Source: an uncultured Phycisphaerae bacterium
GTDB taxonomy: Bacteria; Planctomycetota; Phycisphaerae; UBA1845; Fen-1342
DNA length: 64,000 nucleotides
Assembly (NCBI GenBank): GCA_937928595.1
Contig: CALGJV010000013.1
Location: 62,001 to 126,000, forward strand
Direction of reading: 5' to 3'
Within the stretch, counting starts at the first letter, position 1, and every line of letters begins with the position of its first letter. Below, in pieces: positions 1 through 7,891 of this stretch. A model generated the notes under the pieces. That model was not told the origin of the DNA, searched no databases, and was given only the letters and a program-made list of their open reading frames with translations. The translations under genes and the position numbers were made by a program.

Positions 1-236
1 CACAGCAGACCGTTGCGGACCACGGGCTGCACGCGGCCCGCGACGCTCGTGACGCGGTCGGGATGCCAACGCCAGACGATCTGGGCGTCGCCGGCCGGCG
101 GCAGCCCGACGTTTTCCGGCGAGAACCCGGAACGAGCTGCGTCGTGCTGCAACTGCGGCCAGTCGTCGCCGCACGCGACGGGGGCGAGCAGCAAGACACC
201 GGCGGCCAGCGCCGCCACCCATGGGGTCTTACGCAT
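1..236 (-). CDS. PQQ-type beta-propeller secreted protein, 5' part only
   Basis: Reading from an ATG at 236 down to the window edge gives the first 78 residues; the 3' end lies outside. A hydrophobic signal peptide (MRKTPWVAALAAGVLLLAPV) is followed by a start typical of PQQ-like/BamB-like beta-propeller proteins, with WPQLQHDAARSGFSPENV near residues 26-43 and then IVWRWHP. Such proteins are exported and often serve as scaffolds or quinoprotein-like domains; no cofactor residues are visible in this fragment. A good ribosome site (AAGGAG) lies 6-7 bases before the ATG. An AT-rich patch at 292-300 could hold the -10 element. The family call rests on the WPxxxHDAxRxG pattern; the precise function is unknown. 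Confidence 0.7.
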   Translation of the reverse strand, partial: MRKTPWVAALAAGVLLLAPVACGDDWPQLQHDAARSGFSPENVGLPPAGDAQIVWRWHPDRVTSVAGRVQPVVRNGLL

Positions 237-336
237 CCGATACTCCTTTCCAGATGGCAATGACGAGGTGCGCACCTTCTCAGCGCCCCCAATAATAACA
301 CTCCGACCCACCGGCAATTCAAGGTTAGTGTTGCGC

Positions 337-369
337 AAGGCGGCCTCGGTCACCCGAGCGGGCGGCCTT
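337..369 (-). terminator. Long hairpin beyond dut, weak terminator
   Basis: The arms 337-345 and 361-369 pair over 8 of 9 positions, and an inner TCGG/CCGA stem (346-349/354-357) closes a 4-base loop. It lies 44 bases past the dut stop codon. The 3' flank lacks a clear T run in either direction, so termination is an inference from position and stem strength. Confidence 0.35.
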
Positions 370-412
370 GCGACGGCGGCAGGGCGTCGCGGGGGCGATA
401 CCCCCGTGGGCC

Positions 413-859
413 TCAGTGGCCGGTGTGCCCGAATCCGCCGGTTCCCCGGGTGCTGGCCTGCAACTCGTCCACGATCTCTACCCGGACGTGCGCGACCGGC
501 GCGATCACGAGCTGCGCGAACCGCATGCCGCGCGTGATGGTGTACGGCCCGCGGCCGCAGTTGCCGAGGATGACCTGAAGCTCGCCGCGGTAGTCCGCGT
601 CGATGGTCCCGGGACTGTTGGGCAGCATCAGGCCGTGTCGCAGCGCCAACCCGCTGCGGGCCCGCACCTGGCCCTCGTAGCCGACGGGGATCTCCAGATA
701 GAGTCCCGTTGGAATGAGCTTGATCTCGCCGGGTGCGATCGTGATCGGCTCGTGGTTGGCCGCGTGCAGGTCGAGGCCGGCGGCGTGCTCGCTCATGTAC
801 TGCGGCAGGGGCAGGTCCTCGGTGCCGGCGCGACGACGGATCTTCAGCACGGGCGGCAT
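413..859 (-). CDS. dut: Deoxyuridine 5'-triphosphate nucleotidohydrolase (dUTPase)
   Basis: Hydrolyses dUTP to dUMP and pyrophosphate, keeping uracil out of DNA and supplying dUMP for thymidylate synthesis in the cytoplasm. The 148-aa length fits the trimeric bacterial family. All five dUTPase motifs are visible: AAGLDLHAAN (about 26-35), RARSGLALRHG (about 62-72), GTIDADYRGEL (about 79-89), GMRFAQLVIAPV (about 104-115) and the C-terminal RGTGGFGHTG (about 138-147). Motif V has His where most homologues have Ser (FGSTG). The ATG at 859 was chosen because GGAGGA sits 6 bases upstream and the dUTPase fold begins at once; the open frame runs on to 1207 but overlaps the divergent neighbour. A TATACT -10 element lies at 909-914. 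Confidence 0.95.
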   Translation of the reverse strand: MPPVLKIRRRAGTEDLPLPQYMSEHAAGLDLHAANHEPITIAPGEIKLIPTGLYLEIPVGYEGQVRARSGLALRHGLMLPNSPGTIDADYRGELQVILGNCGRGPYTITRGMRFAQLVIAPVAHVRVEIVDELQASTRGTGGFGHTGH

Positions 860-908
860 GCTCTTCCTCCACGGCGGCGCGCAGCGCGCATCCGGCCGTC
901 GCTGTCGC

Positions 909-914
909 AGTATA
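909..914 (-). promoter_or_regulatory. Candidate -10 element for dut
   Basis: TATACT on the minus strand, 50 bases before the dut ATG, in the short divergent gap between dut and the DUF2892 gene. The same hexamer precedes rpsO and the dockerin-repeat gene in this window. No convincing -35 is visible at 17 bases. Confidence 0.45.
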
Positions 915-967
915 GCGAACGCCCGGGCGGCCCCGCTAAGATGCCCACGGGATCCAGGAGGCCGACC

Positions 968-1195
968 ATGTGCATGGAGCGGTGGATCCGGCTGATCGCC
1001 GGGACTTTCGTGCTCGTGAGCGTGGGGCTGGCGCACTTTCACAGCCCGTACTGGCTCTGGTTTACCGCGTTCGTCGGGGCGAACCTGTTTCAGTCGGCGC
1101 TGACGCGGTGGTGCCTGATGGAGGACATCCTCCGGAAAGTCGGCGTGCCCCCTTGTGAGCACGGGCAAACGGCTGTGAAGCCCCCGACGGCCTGA
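968..1195 (+). CDS. Small DUF2892 (YgaP-like) inner-membrane protein
   Basis: A 75-aa protein made of two hydrophobic segments around a short turn (RWIRLIAGTFVLVSVGLAHF, then WLWFTAFVGANLFQSALTRW), matching the DUF2892/YgaP transmembrane family. In that family conserved G/N/Q positions and a Cys near the second helix end are common; here C follows at TRWCLMEDILRKVGV. The family is often fused to, or sits beside, rhodanese domains; none is seen here. The ATG at 968 has an AGGAGG ribosome site 6 bases upstream. A TAAGAT hexamer at 937-942 may be its -10. It is followed 38 bases later by the mannose-1-phosphate guanylyltransferase gene and may be cotranscribed with it. Confidence 0.75.
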   Translation: MCMERWIRLIAGTFVLVSVGLAHFHSPYWLWFTAFVGANLFQSALTRWCLMEDILRKVGVPPCEHGQTAVKPPTA

Positions 1196-1233
1196 AACGG
1201 ACCGCACGCGGCACGGCCGCGGGAGGCGCCGGC

Positions 1234-2301
1234 ATGCGGCACGCAGTCATCATGGCGGGCGGGTCCGGTACGCGACTGTGGCCGCTCAGCCGCCGCCGCC
1301 GGCCCAAGCAGCTCCTGCGGCTGTTCGGCGGGGCGTCGTTGCTCCAGTTGGCACGGCTGCGACTGGCTGGTCTCTTCGAGCCGCGGCAGGTGTGGGTCAT
1401 CACGTCGGCGTCCTACTTGGACCAGGTGGCGGCCGAACTGCCCGATTTGCCGCGTGACAACCTGATCGGCGAGCCGATGGGCCGCGACACGGCCAACGCG
1501 ATCGGCCTGGCCGCCGAGCTGATCGGCCGGCGGGATGCCGACGCGACCATGGCGGTGTTCACCGCCGACCACGTGATCGAGCCGCAGAATGCCTTCGCGG
1601 CCGCGATTCGCGCAGGGTGCGAGGCGGCCGAGCGCTATCCGACGGCACTCGTGACGTTCGGTATCCGGCCCACGCACGCCGCGACCGGGTACGGCTACAT
1701 CCGCCTCGGCCCCGCCCTTGACGCGGGCGTCCACCGGGTGGCCGAGTTTCGCGAGAAGCCGACGCGGGAAGTCGCGGAGGCGTATCTGCGGTCGGGCGAG
1801 TACGTCTGGAACAGCGGGATGTTCGCCTGGCGGCTGGACGCGATCCGCGCGGAGTTGGCCCGCAGTCTGCCGGAGAACGCCGCGCAGCTCGCGCGCCTGG
1901 CGGCCGGGTGGGAATCGGCGGATCCGGCGGCGCGGGCGGCGACCTTCGAACGGCTCCGGCGGATCTCGATCGACTACGGCGTGCTGGAGCAGGCCCGCGA
2001 GATTCTGGTCGTGCCGATGGCGTGCGACTGGCGCGACGTCGGCTCGTGGACGGCGGTGGCGGCGGCCCTGCCCGCCGACTCAGAGGGGAACGTCGCGGCT
2101 GCGGCGCGGGTTCTCGCGGTCGACAGCGCCGGCAACCTGGTCGTGGCCGAGGACGACCACCTGATCGCCCTGCTCGGCGTGCGCGACCTTGTGGTTGTCC
2201 GGACGCCGGACGCCACTCTGATCTGTCACCGGGACCAGGTTGAGCGGATCAAGGAACTGACCGTGGAGCGAGAGCGGCACTTCGGGGAAACGTACGAGTA
2301 G
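1234..2301 (+). CDS. manC: Mannose-1-phosphate guanylyltransferase
   Basis: Makes GDP-mannose from mannose-1-phosphate and GTP, the donor for mannosylated glycans and exopolysaccharide. The N-terminus has the nucleotidyltransferase signature GGSGTRLWPLSR...RPKQ (residues about 9-29). Further family blocks are FTADHVIEP (about 109), GYGYIRLG (about 152), FREKPT (about 170), WNSGMFAW (about 190) and DYGVLEQ followed by CDWRDVGSW (about 248-273). The length (355 aa) matches the monofunctional form without the C-terminal phosphomannose isomerase domain. Start: ATG with GGAGG 7 bases upstream. The PIG-V-like mannosyltransferase at 19374-20741 uses lipid-linked mannose and is a possible indirect consumer, but is not in the same operon. 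Confidence 0.93.
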   Translation: MRHAVIMAGGSGTRLWPLSRRRRPKQLLRLFGGASLLQLARLRLAGLFEPRQVWVITSASYLDQVAAELPDLPRDNLIGEPMGRDTANAIGLAAELIGRRDADATMAVFTADHVIEPQNAFAAAIRAGCEAAERYPTALVTFGIRPTHAATGYGYIRLGPALDAGVHRVAEFREKPTREVAEAYLRSGEYVWNSGMFAWRLDAIRAELARSLPENAAQLARLAAGWESADPAARAATFERLRRISIDYGVLEQAREILVVPMACDWRDVGSWTAVAAALPADSEGNVAAAARVLAVDSAGNLVVAEDDHLIALLGVRDLVVVRTPDATLICHRDQVERIKELTVERERHFGETYE

Positions 2302-2811
2302 ATCAGCGGTTCTGGGCGAGCACGGGCAGCGACGCCTGTCGCTGCGCTGTTGATCCTCGGGAACGCGACGTCCAGTGATGATGTAACCGATAAACGGCAC
2401 GTAAACCTTGACTTCGTAACGCGTTATATTTCAGAAGTCAAACGAATTGGGGTTCGTGGTGATTTCGGGAAACATTCGGGCCGCTTTGCCCGTCGATGCG
2501 GGCGTCTCTAACAGCATTGACGGCAACCGGTTACGAGCAATCTGGCTGATGTGGATTGCACGGCACGTGGAATGCCGCCCCAGGGGAGGTGGTGCTCTCC
2601 CGAGGGTAGTGTCACGGACGGCATCGCCGGGTCTCGGCCCGGCGCTGGCAACGGATTACGTGATACAGAAAGGCCGCGTCCAACGGCCGGCGGCAGCCAG
2701 TTGTGGAGGGCTGCGTGGCACGGTGGGGCGCAGTGAATAGAGCCGCTCGCGACCAGCACGGCCGCGGGCGGCTCTTTCTTTGAGCGCCTGGGGCAGGTCC
2801 GCGGCGGGGGT
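2302..2811 (+). ncRNA. Candidate structured non-coding RNA in a 510-base gene gap
   Basis: No credible protein frame occupies this gap. From about 2537 to 2781 the plus strand folds into a row of perfect-arm hairpins: 2537-2542/2554-2559, 2561-2565/2573-2577, 2584-2588/2597-2601, 2625-2631/2638-2644, 2672-2676/2684-2688, 2693-2698/2709-2714, closed by a 13-bp terminator stem at 2739-2775. An AT-rich block with TATATT at 2425-2430 could be the promoter, giving an RNA of about 350 nt. It lacks the signature sequences of RNase P RNA, SRP RNA, tmRNA and common riboswitches, and the next gene is on the other strand, so it would stand alone. It could also be a long structured 3' UTR of manC. Confidence 0.45.
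2739..2781 (+). terminator. Strong Rho-independent terminator
   Basis: Arms 2739-2751 and 2763-2775 pair along 13 positions with one G-T pair, around an 11-base loop, followed directly by TTTCTTT. Only the plus strand has the T run, so it ends transcription coming from the 2302-2738 region and not the convergent ATP-grasp gene. Confidence 0.85.
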
Positions 2812-3864
2812 TCAGCTGAAGTCAGGGCAGCCGCGGAGCGGAGGCACGAGCTTTGGTTTGAGGTCGGCGTCGAGCGGCAGGAAGACCGCCCAGTCATACC
2901 GCAACATGCAGAGGCCGTGGCGAAAGCCGTCGAACGCGATCGTCGGCATGTCCCCGCCAAGCTCGCGGAGCAGCCACTCCGGGAAGTCGGCGCCGGCCGC
3001 AATGGAAAGCGGCGCGCCGCCGCCGAAACGCGGGTTGATCTCGATGAAGCGGATGCGGCGGTCGGGCGTGACGATGCACTGGAGCGTCACGACGCCGCGG
3101 ACCGAGCGCCCGAGTGTCTCCACGACGCGGCGGCCGGCCTCCATGATGTCGCGGTCCTTGACGGTGACGCCCTTGGAGACCTCGCCGGTCCGCACCTGCC
3201 AGCGGGCACGCGGCACCACGCAGCGGGGTTCGCCGGTCAGGCCGACGTAGACGTCCAGCGTGTGCTCCACGCCCGAGACGAACTCCTGAATGATGGGATC
3301 GGCCACTCGCCGCACGAAGTACGAGAGGTCGGCTTCGTCGTCGAGCCGGTGGACCCATTGGCTGGCACTGCCGCACCGGGGCTTGATGAAAAGCGGGTAG
3401 CGGCGCGTCGGCTGCGCCAGAAGCTCGTCGGCCGTGAACGTCTCGGGCGTGTCGATTCCGTGGGCCCGCAGGTGCCGGTAGGTCGCCATTTTGTCGCGAC
3501 AGACGTCGATGACGTCGGCGGCCCCGATCAGCGGCAGACAGCCGAGGGCCTCGATGTCCGCCCGCTGTCGGGCCAGCGCTTGCAGGTCGGTGTCTGTGGT
3601 CGGAATGAGCGCCGCGGCGCGATGAGCGCGGACGGCCGTCAGGACCGCCGGCACGTAGTCCGGCGTCGTAGCGCGGGGCATGATGACCGGGGTGTCGACG
3701 ATGGACAGGGCCGGCGCGGTCAGGTCACTGTCGAGCCCCACGACGTGCAGGGTCAGGCCCAGGCGGCGTGCGGCCGCCCGGAAGGCCTGGACCAGCTCCA
3801 CGCGGCGGCCGACGCAGGTGAAGATCAGCGTAGTCGGTTCGGTGGATTTGCCGCCCTGTGCCAT
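2812..3864 (-). CDS. ATP-grasp ligase, CarB/PylC-like
   Basis: An ATP-dependent carboxylate-amine ligase-type enzyme of about 350 aa. The N-terminal half is a Rossmann-like pre-ATP-grasp domain (IFTCVGRRVELVQAF, about 13-27; GLDSDLTAPAL follows). The ATP-grasp core shows FIKPRCGSASQWV (about 157) and the metal-binding FIEINPRFGGG (about 273-283), with GVVTLQCIV before it. The overall pattern resembles stand-alone relatives of the carbamoyl-phosphate synthase large subunit. Substrate cannot be told. The ATG at 3864 was preferred; a GTG at 3933 would add 23 residues without homology-like sequence, and neither has a clear ribosome site. It is divergent from the SH3 protein and convergent with the candidate RNA. 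Confidence 0.75.
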   Translation of the reverse strand: MAQGGKSTEPTTLIFTCVGRRVELVQAFRAAARRLGLTLHVVGLDSDLTAPALSIVDTPVIMPRATTPDYVPAVLTAVRAHRAAALIPTTDTDLQALARQRADIEALGCLPLIGAADVIDVCRDKMATYRHLRAHGIDTPETFTADELLAQPTRRYPLFIKPRCGSASQWVHRLDDEADLSYFVRRVADPIIQEFVSGVEHTLDVYVGLTGEPRCVVPRARWQVRTGEVSKGVTVKDRDIMEAGRRVVETLGRSVRGVVTLQCIVTPDRRIRFIEINPRFGGGAPLSIAAGADFPEWLLRELGGDMPTIAFDGFRHGLCMLRYDWAVFLPLDADLKPKLVPPLRGCPDFS

Positions 3865-3988
3865 ACACTGCGAAGTGTCCCGCTGGGCGGGCTCTGCGCC
3901 AAGCACGGCGGGTGGAGGCCGGCCGTTTGACACGTCCCGGGGCCGTGGCTACGGTGCCTGCGCGGGGGCTGACGGCGAGGGCGCCACG

Positions 3989-5212
3989 ATGATCCGCACG
4001 AAGGGCCGCAGGATCGACCGGGGGGCGGCAACCCGGTTCGCCGGCGCGTGTCTGCTGTGGCTGACGGGGGCGGCCATGGCCCAGACCACCGCTCCGGCTG
4101 CGACGCAGGCGGCGGAGTTCTGGATTCGCGTGACGGCCAGCGAGGTGAACGTGCGGGCGCGGCCGGATGTGAACAGCACGCCCGTGGCGCGCGTGCCGCG
4201 GGACACGCTCCTGCGGGCGACCGGCGTGGAATACGGCTGGTATCGGGTGCGGCCGCCGGAAGGAGTGTTCTCGCTGGTCGCGGCGGCATTCATCGAACGG
4301 CGGGGCGCCGACGAGGGTGTCGTGAGCCTGCGCAGCGGGGCCCTGCGGGTACGGGTGGGGAGCCTCGTCCGGGCGGTGGACCCCGAGCGGAGCGATGTGC
4401 AGACCCTGCTCGAGAACGGCACGCCGGTGCGTGTGCTGGGGGAGCAGGGGGCCTGGCTGCGGATCGTGCCGCCCGCCGGCGTGGGTTACTACGTCTCGAG
4501 CGAGCACGCCGAGCGGGTTAGTGATGAAGCGGCGGCGAAGCTGCGACCCGTGGGGGCCGTCGCGGAGCGGACTCGGCCGCCGGCGGAGCCGAGCGCGGCA
4601 CCAGCCGAAGCGCCGGACCTGAGCGGTCCGTGGGGCCGGCAATTGCTGGCCGTGGAGTCCGCCATCGCGGCGGAGGCCGAGCGGCCGGCGCTGGAACAGC
4701 AGTGGGGCGAGCTGATCGCACGGCTGCGTCCGATCGCGCTGCAACGGGAGGAGCCGATGGTGGCGGAACTGGCGCGGCGGTGGATCACGCAACTCGAGGA
4801 GCGGCTGGCGCAGCGCCAGACGCTGCGGGCGGCGGACGAGCTGATCCGCCGGTCCGCCCGCGAGCAGGCCCAGCACGAGCGCGAACTGGAGCGGATCGCG
4901 CGCTTGCGCCAGCGGGCGGCGACCCAGCCCGCGTTCACGGCGCAGGGCGAACTGCTGCGGAGCCAGGCCGTCTCCGACGCCGGCGGCCGGCGCTTCTACA
5001 AGCTCCAGGATCCGGTGACGCACCGGGTCGAAGCGTACCTGCGGACCGTACCGGGCGGCCCTGAACTGGAGCCGCACGTCGGGCGGTACGTGGGGGTACG
5101 CGGCACCCGCCACGCCGACGCGAGGCTCGGCGCCGACATCGTGGAGGTGCGCGAACTGGTGGTGCTGGGCGAGCTGGGGCCCGCCACGCAGCCGGCTTCC
5201 GGCCGCGGCTGA
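3989..5212 (+). CDS. Secreted SH3-domain protein
   Basis: A 407-aa exported protein. A twin-Arg-bearing N-terminus (KGRRIDRG) leads into a hydrophobic signal segment ending near GAAMAQ (about residue 32). The first bacterial SH3 domain is clear at about 43-100 (VTASEVNVRARPDVNS...GWYRVRPP), and a second, weaker one at about 112-175 (GSLVRAVDPE...GAWLRIVPP...YYVSSEHAERV). A Pro/Ala/Glu linker and a long Arg/Glu-rich coiled-coil-like stretch (about 230-320) follow, then a compact beta-type tail. SH3b domains usually bind peptidoglycan or peptides in the envelope. It leads a three-gene plus-strand series with the 60-aa peptide and the CsgG-like lipoprotein. Exact role unknown. Confidence 0.75.
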   Translation: MIRTKGRRIDRGAATRFAGACLLWLTGAAMAQTTAPAATQAAEFWIRVTASEVNVRARPDVNSTPVARVPRDTLLRATGVEYGWYRVRPPEGVFSLVAAAFIERRGADEGVVSLRSGALRVRVGSLVRAVDPERSDVQTLLENGTPVRVLGEQGAWLRIVPPAGVGYYVSSEHAERVSDEAAAKLRPVGAVAERTRPPAEPSAAPAEAPDLSGPWGRQLLAVESAIAAEAERPALEQQWGELIARLRPIALQREEPMVAELARRWITQLEERLAQRQTLRAADELIRRSAREQAQHERELERIARLRQRAATQPAFTAQGELLRSQAVSDAGGRRFYKLQDPVTHRVEAYLRTVPGGPELEPHVGRYVGVRGTRHADARLGADIVEVRELVVLGELGPATQPASGRG

Positions 5213-5271
5213 GCGGCGGTACACTGCCGCGCAGGCCTGGGCGTCCCGGGTACACAGAGAGGAAACGCGGT

Positions 5272-5454
5272 ATGCGACGTTGGAACTATCGACTGCGATA
5301 CGGGTTGCTGACGCTGAGTTCGGGCGCGGTGCTGACGCTGAGCGGGTGCGGGTTGACGGACCAGCAACTCGCGGGCATTTGGCAGTCCGTCATCATCGCC
5401 GGTCTGAACACGCTGGTGGGCACCGCGCTTCAGGGCGCGGTCGGCGCGGCCTGA
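5272..5454 (+). CDS. 60-residue lipoprotein-like small protein
   Basis: After a basic N-terminus (MRRWNYRLRYG) a hydrophobic stretch ends in TLSGCGLTDQQ, which resembles a lipobox with Cys near residue 26. The rest (IWQSVIIAGLNTLVGTALQG) is amphipathic or membrane-active. The frame is preceded by AGAGAGGAAA and by a TACACT -10-like hexamer at 5220-5225. It lies between the SH3 protein and the CsgG-like lipoprotein, with 59 and 116 bases of spacing. I recognise no family; small exported peptides of this style often act with the neighbouring envelope proteins, which here is only an inference. Confidence 0.6.
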   Translation: MRRWNYRLRYGLLTLSSGAVLTLSGCGLTDQQLAGIWQSVIIAGLNTLVGTALQGAVGAA

Positions 5455-5570
5455 GCGTGGCGTGAACGGCCGGTGTCGGAGGCCGGTCGGCCGGGCGGGT
5501 TCCGGCCGACCGCCGCCGCGCATCGGCGGGTGGCGCGGACGGGGGCTCGCGGGCGGAGGATGCGGGTGTC

Positions 5571-6620
5571 ATGAGCCGCAAGTGCGCCGTTCTCGGGGGG
5601 TTGTTATTGGCATTGGCGGTTTCGGCGGGCTGCGGCGGGCGCGGCGGCGCGGTCGAGTTGACGCAGTTCCCACGGTGGGAGTTTCAGCAGTACCAGCGGC
5701 TGGCGGTGGTGCCGGCCGGCGCGGTGGATTCGCGGGCCGCCGCGGATGCGCGGGTCCTGACGGATCGTCTGACGACGCTGCTGACACAGAACGGCACGTT
5801 CACGGTCCTGAGTCGCAGCGAGCTCGAGGCGGTGATGAAGGAGCAGGATCTTTCGCGGCTGGCGGACGCGGCCGACGAGAGCACGCTGCTGCCCGAGGGC
5901 AGGATCGAGATCGCGCAGGCCCTCGTCGCGGCCAAGATCACGGACTACCGGCTCATCGCCGAGCGCGCCGAGGAGACCGTGCCGATCCTCGCGGTCGATC
6001 GCCGCGGCCGACTGGTCCAGGTCGGCGAAGAGACCGTCCCGGTGTTTCGGCACGGGGCGGTGGTGGAGGCGAGCGTCCGCGTGGTGGACGCGGCGACCGG
6101 CAAGATCCTCATGAGCCACACGGCCCGCGTGGCGCCGAAGCCGCTCAGCTCGCGCGGCCAGCCGCCGCGCGTACGACCCGAGCAGATCGCGACGCAGGCG
6201 GCCGGCGATCTGGCCGCGGAGTTCTACAAGGAGATCGCGCCGACGCGCATTCGCGTCAAGCTCAAGGGCGACATGCTGATCGTGGCGACGGAGTTCTTCG
6301 ACGGGCAGTACGACAAGCCCAAGAGCCTGCCGCGCGACCGGGCGGACTTCCTGCTCGTGGTGCGGAATCTCCCCGCGGCGGCCGAGGGCAACCGCTTCAA
6401 GGCCGCGGTGTCGGCCAAGGACGGGCGGCAGAACCTGTGGGAGAGCGACGAATTCGTCTGGACGGCCGCGGCCGGCCCGCAGGGCACGGCGCTGACTGTG
6501 CCGACCGCGCCGCTGCTGGGGTCGGGTGCGTTCGAGTTCACGGCCAAGCTTTACAGCGTGGGGGATCCGCGGCCGGTGCTGGAGCGCGATTTCAAGTTCG
6601 AGAAGCCGGGGAAGGACTGA
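5571..6620 (+). CDS. Lipoprotein with CsgG/LpoB-like domain
   Basis: A 349-aa predicted outer-membrane lipoprotein: signal peptide with lipobox LAVSAGC (Cys at about 21). The domain at about 35-215 has the layout of the CsgG / LpoB / GNA1162 group: RLAVVPAG, LTDRLTTLLTQNGTFTVLSR (ADP-ribosylation-like alpha/beta core), ALVAAKITDYRLI and VSVRVVDAATGKILMSH-type strands ending in ETVPVFRHGAVVEASVRVVD. The C-terminal third is a separate beta-rich region. CsgG relatives form export pores or activate peptidoglycan synthases; which applies here cannot be told. GGAGGA lies 11 bases before the ATG. It converges with the ABC operon 44 bases later. Confidence 0.6.
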   Translation: MSRKCAVLGGLLLALAVSAGCGGRGGAVELTQFPRWEFQQYQRLAVVPAGAVDSRAAADARVLTDRLTTLLTQNGTFTVLSRSELEAVMKEQDLSRLADAADESTLLPEGRIEIAQALVAAKITDYRLIAERAEETVPILAVDRRGRLVQVGEETVPVFRHGAVVEASVRVVDAATGKILMSHTARVAPKPLSSRGQPPRVRPEQIATQAAGDLAAEFYKEIAPTRIRVKLKGDMLIVATEFFDGQYDKPKSLPRDRADFLLVVRNLPAAAEGNRFKAAVSAKDGRQNLWESDEFVWTAAAGPQGTALTVPTAPLLGSGAFEFTAKLYSVGDPRPVLERDFKFEKPGKD

Positions 6621-6664
6621 GGGGGGCGGCGCGTCGTGCGGCGCTGCACGACGCGGCATCGCGC

Positions 6665-7888
6665 TCAGGCCTTGCGCAGCGCGACGATGATGTTGAGGCG
6701 GGCGGCCCGCAGGGCCGGCGCCAACGTGCCGGCGACGCTGACGGCCGTCGCCACCAGCAGGGCCGTCGCGACGATGCCGGGGGTCATCCGCAGTTCGTAC
6801 GCCAGCACCGTCCACGTCGTGTCCGAGAGGAAATCCTGCCGCGTGCCGCTGGACGCGGCGCTGACCGCGAGACCGCAGGCGCTGGCCAGCAGGCACAGCA
6901 GCAACGACTCGACCAGCAGCGCGGCGACGATCGAGCGCCGCGCGAAGCCGAGCGCCCGCAGCATGGCGAGCTCGCGCCGGCGGCTGTCCACGGCCGCGTA
7001 CATGGTGGTCGCGACGGCGAACGCCGCGCCGATGCCCATGATGCCGACGAGCACGCTCGTCAGCACGACGATCTCGCGCGTCTTCTCGGCCAGGTCGCGG
7101 TAGTACTGGAGTTCCGGCTTGGCCTCGAGCCCCACCGACGGCCCGTTGATGTACGCCACGGCCGGGGCGACGGCCGCCTCGTCCCGCACTTGCAGGCAGA
7201 CGCTCGAGGCCAGCCGGCGGTGAAACGAATCGGCGATCATCGTGCGCGGCGCCCAGAGCTCGCTCTCCAGCGCTCCGCCGCCGGCCGTGAAGACGCCGAC
7301 GACCTTGTACGCGCGTTCGCCCTTACGGCCGAGCGGCACCGTGGCCCCGAGCTCCAGGCCGGCGAAGCGCGCTTGCGCGGCGGCTCCGACGATGACCTCG
7401 AGCGCGCCGGGGGTGAAGAGCCGGCCGGCGCTGATCCGCACATCCGCGTGCAGCGCGAACGCGATGTCGTCGACTCCGCGGACCGCGACGTTGGCGGCCG
7501 CGCCGCCGGCCCGGCGCGGCAGCATCGTCTGCACGGCCAGCTCCTGGCTGAGCAGCGGCTCGCCGACGCGGAGGCGGCCGGTCGCGAAGGCCTCCGCCGC
7601 GGCCGAGGTCCCGGTCAGCGGCGTGGCAAGGGCCAGCCCGGGCGTCTGGATCAGCGGGCCGAGGTCGTCCAGCGGAATCAGGCTCGTGCTTTCGGCGGTC
7701 GCGCCAGGTTTGAGCACGATGATGTTGCGCGGCGAGCCGGTCGCGCCGAGCGAGGCGCGAATGCCGGCCACGAACGACAGCAGCAGCGACAGCACGAACA
7801 CGACGAAGGCGACGATCAGGAACGTCAGGGTGCTTGAAAGTTTGCGGGCGACCAGGTTGCGCGCGTTGTAGGTCAGCGGCAGCGCCAT
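6665..7888 (-). CDS. ABC transporter permease, MacB/FtsX type (copy A1)
   Basis: A 407-aa inner-membrane permease of the MacB_PCD/FtsX class: one N-terminal membrane helix (STLTFLIVAFVVFVLSLLLS), a large extracytoplasmic domain (about 45-265), then three C-terminal helices, the first with VLVGIMGIGAAFAVATTMYA and followed by the conserved coupling segment RRRELAMLRALGFARRSIV. It ends the five-gene operon transcribed from 12.2 kb and starts 3 bases after the preceding stop. It is clearly homologous to the permease at 9079-10266 (both start MALPLxYxxRN). The cargo is unknown; MacB-like systems move lipoproteins, peptides or drugs, or work mechanically. Confidence 0.88.
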   Translation of the reverse strand: MALPLTYNARNLVARKLSSTLTFLIVAFVVFVLSLLLSFVAGIRASLGATGSPRNIIVLKPGATAESTSLIPLDDLGPLIQTPGLALATPLTGTSAAAEAFATGRLRVGEPLLSQELAVQTMLPRRAGGAAANVAVRGVDDIAFALHADVRISAGRLFTPGALEVIVGAAAQARFAGLELGATVPLGRKGERAYKVVGVFTAGGGALESELWAPRTMIADSFHRRLASSVCLQVRDEAAVAPAVAYINGPSVGLEAKPELQYYRDLAEKTREIVVLTSVLVGIMGIGAAFAVATTMYAAVDSRRRELAMLRALGFARRSIVAALLVESLLLCLLASACGLAVSAASSGTRQDFLSDTTWTVLAYELRMTPGIVATALLVATAVSVAGTLAPALRAARLNIIVALRKA

Positions 7889-7891
7889 GCG

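Noticed and set aside
2408-2430. TTGACT and TATATT as a promoter for the candidate RNA
   Set aside because: The spacer is only 11 bases, too short for a normal promoter. TATATT alone remains possible.
2537-2781. RNase P RNA, SRP RNA or tmRNA at this site
   Set aside because: ACAGAA occurs once at 2665-2670, but the matching GAGGAAAGTC block, the SRP GGAAGCAG loop and the tmRNA T arm with CCA are all missing.
3865-3933. GTG at 3933 as the start of the ATP-grasp gene
   Set aside because: The added residues look like non-coding sequence and would overlap the likely promoter area of the SH3 gene.
5462-7837. Plus-strand frame of 791 codons
   Set aside because: It overlaps the CsgG-like gene and the first ABC permease in the opposite sense, is Arg/Gly/Asp-rich without hydrophobic structure, and has no family motif. 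It is a GC shadow.
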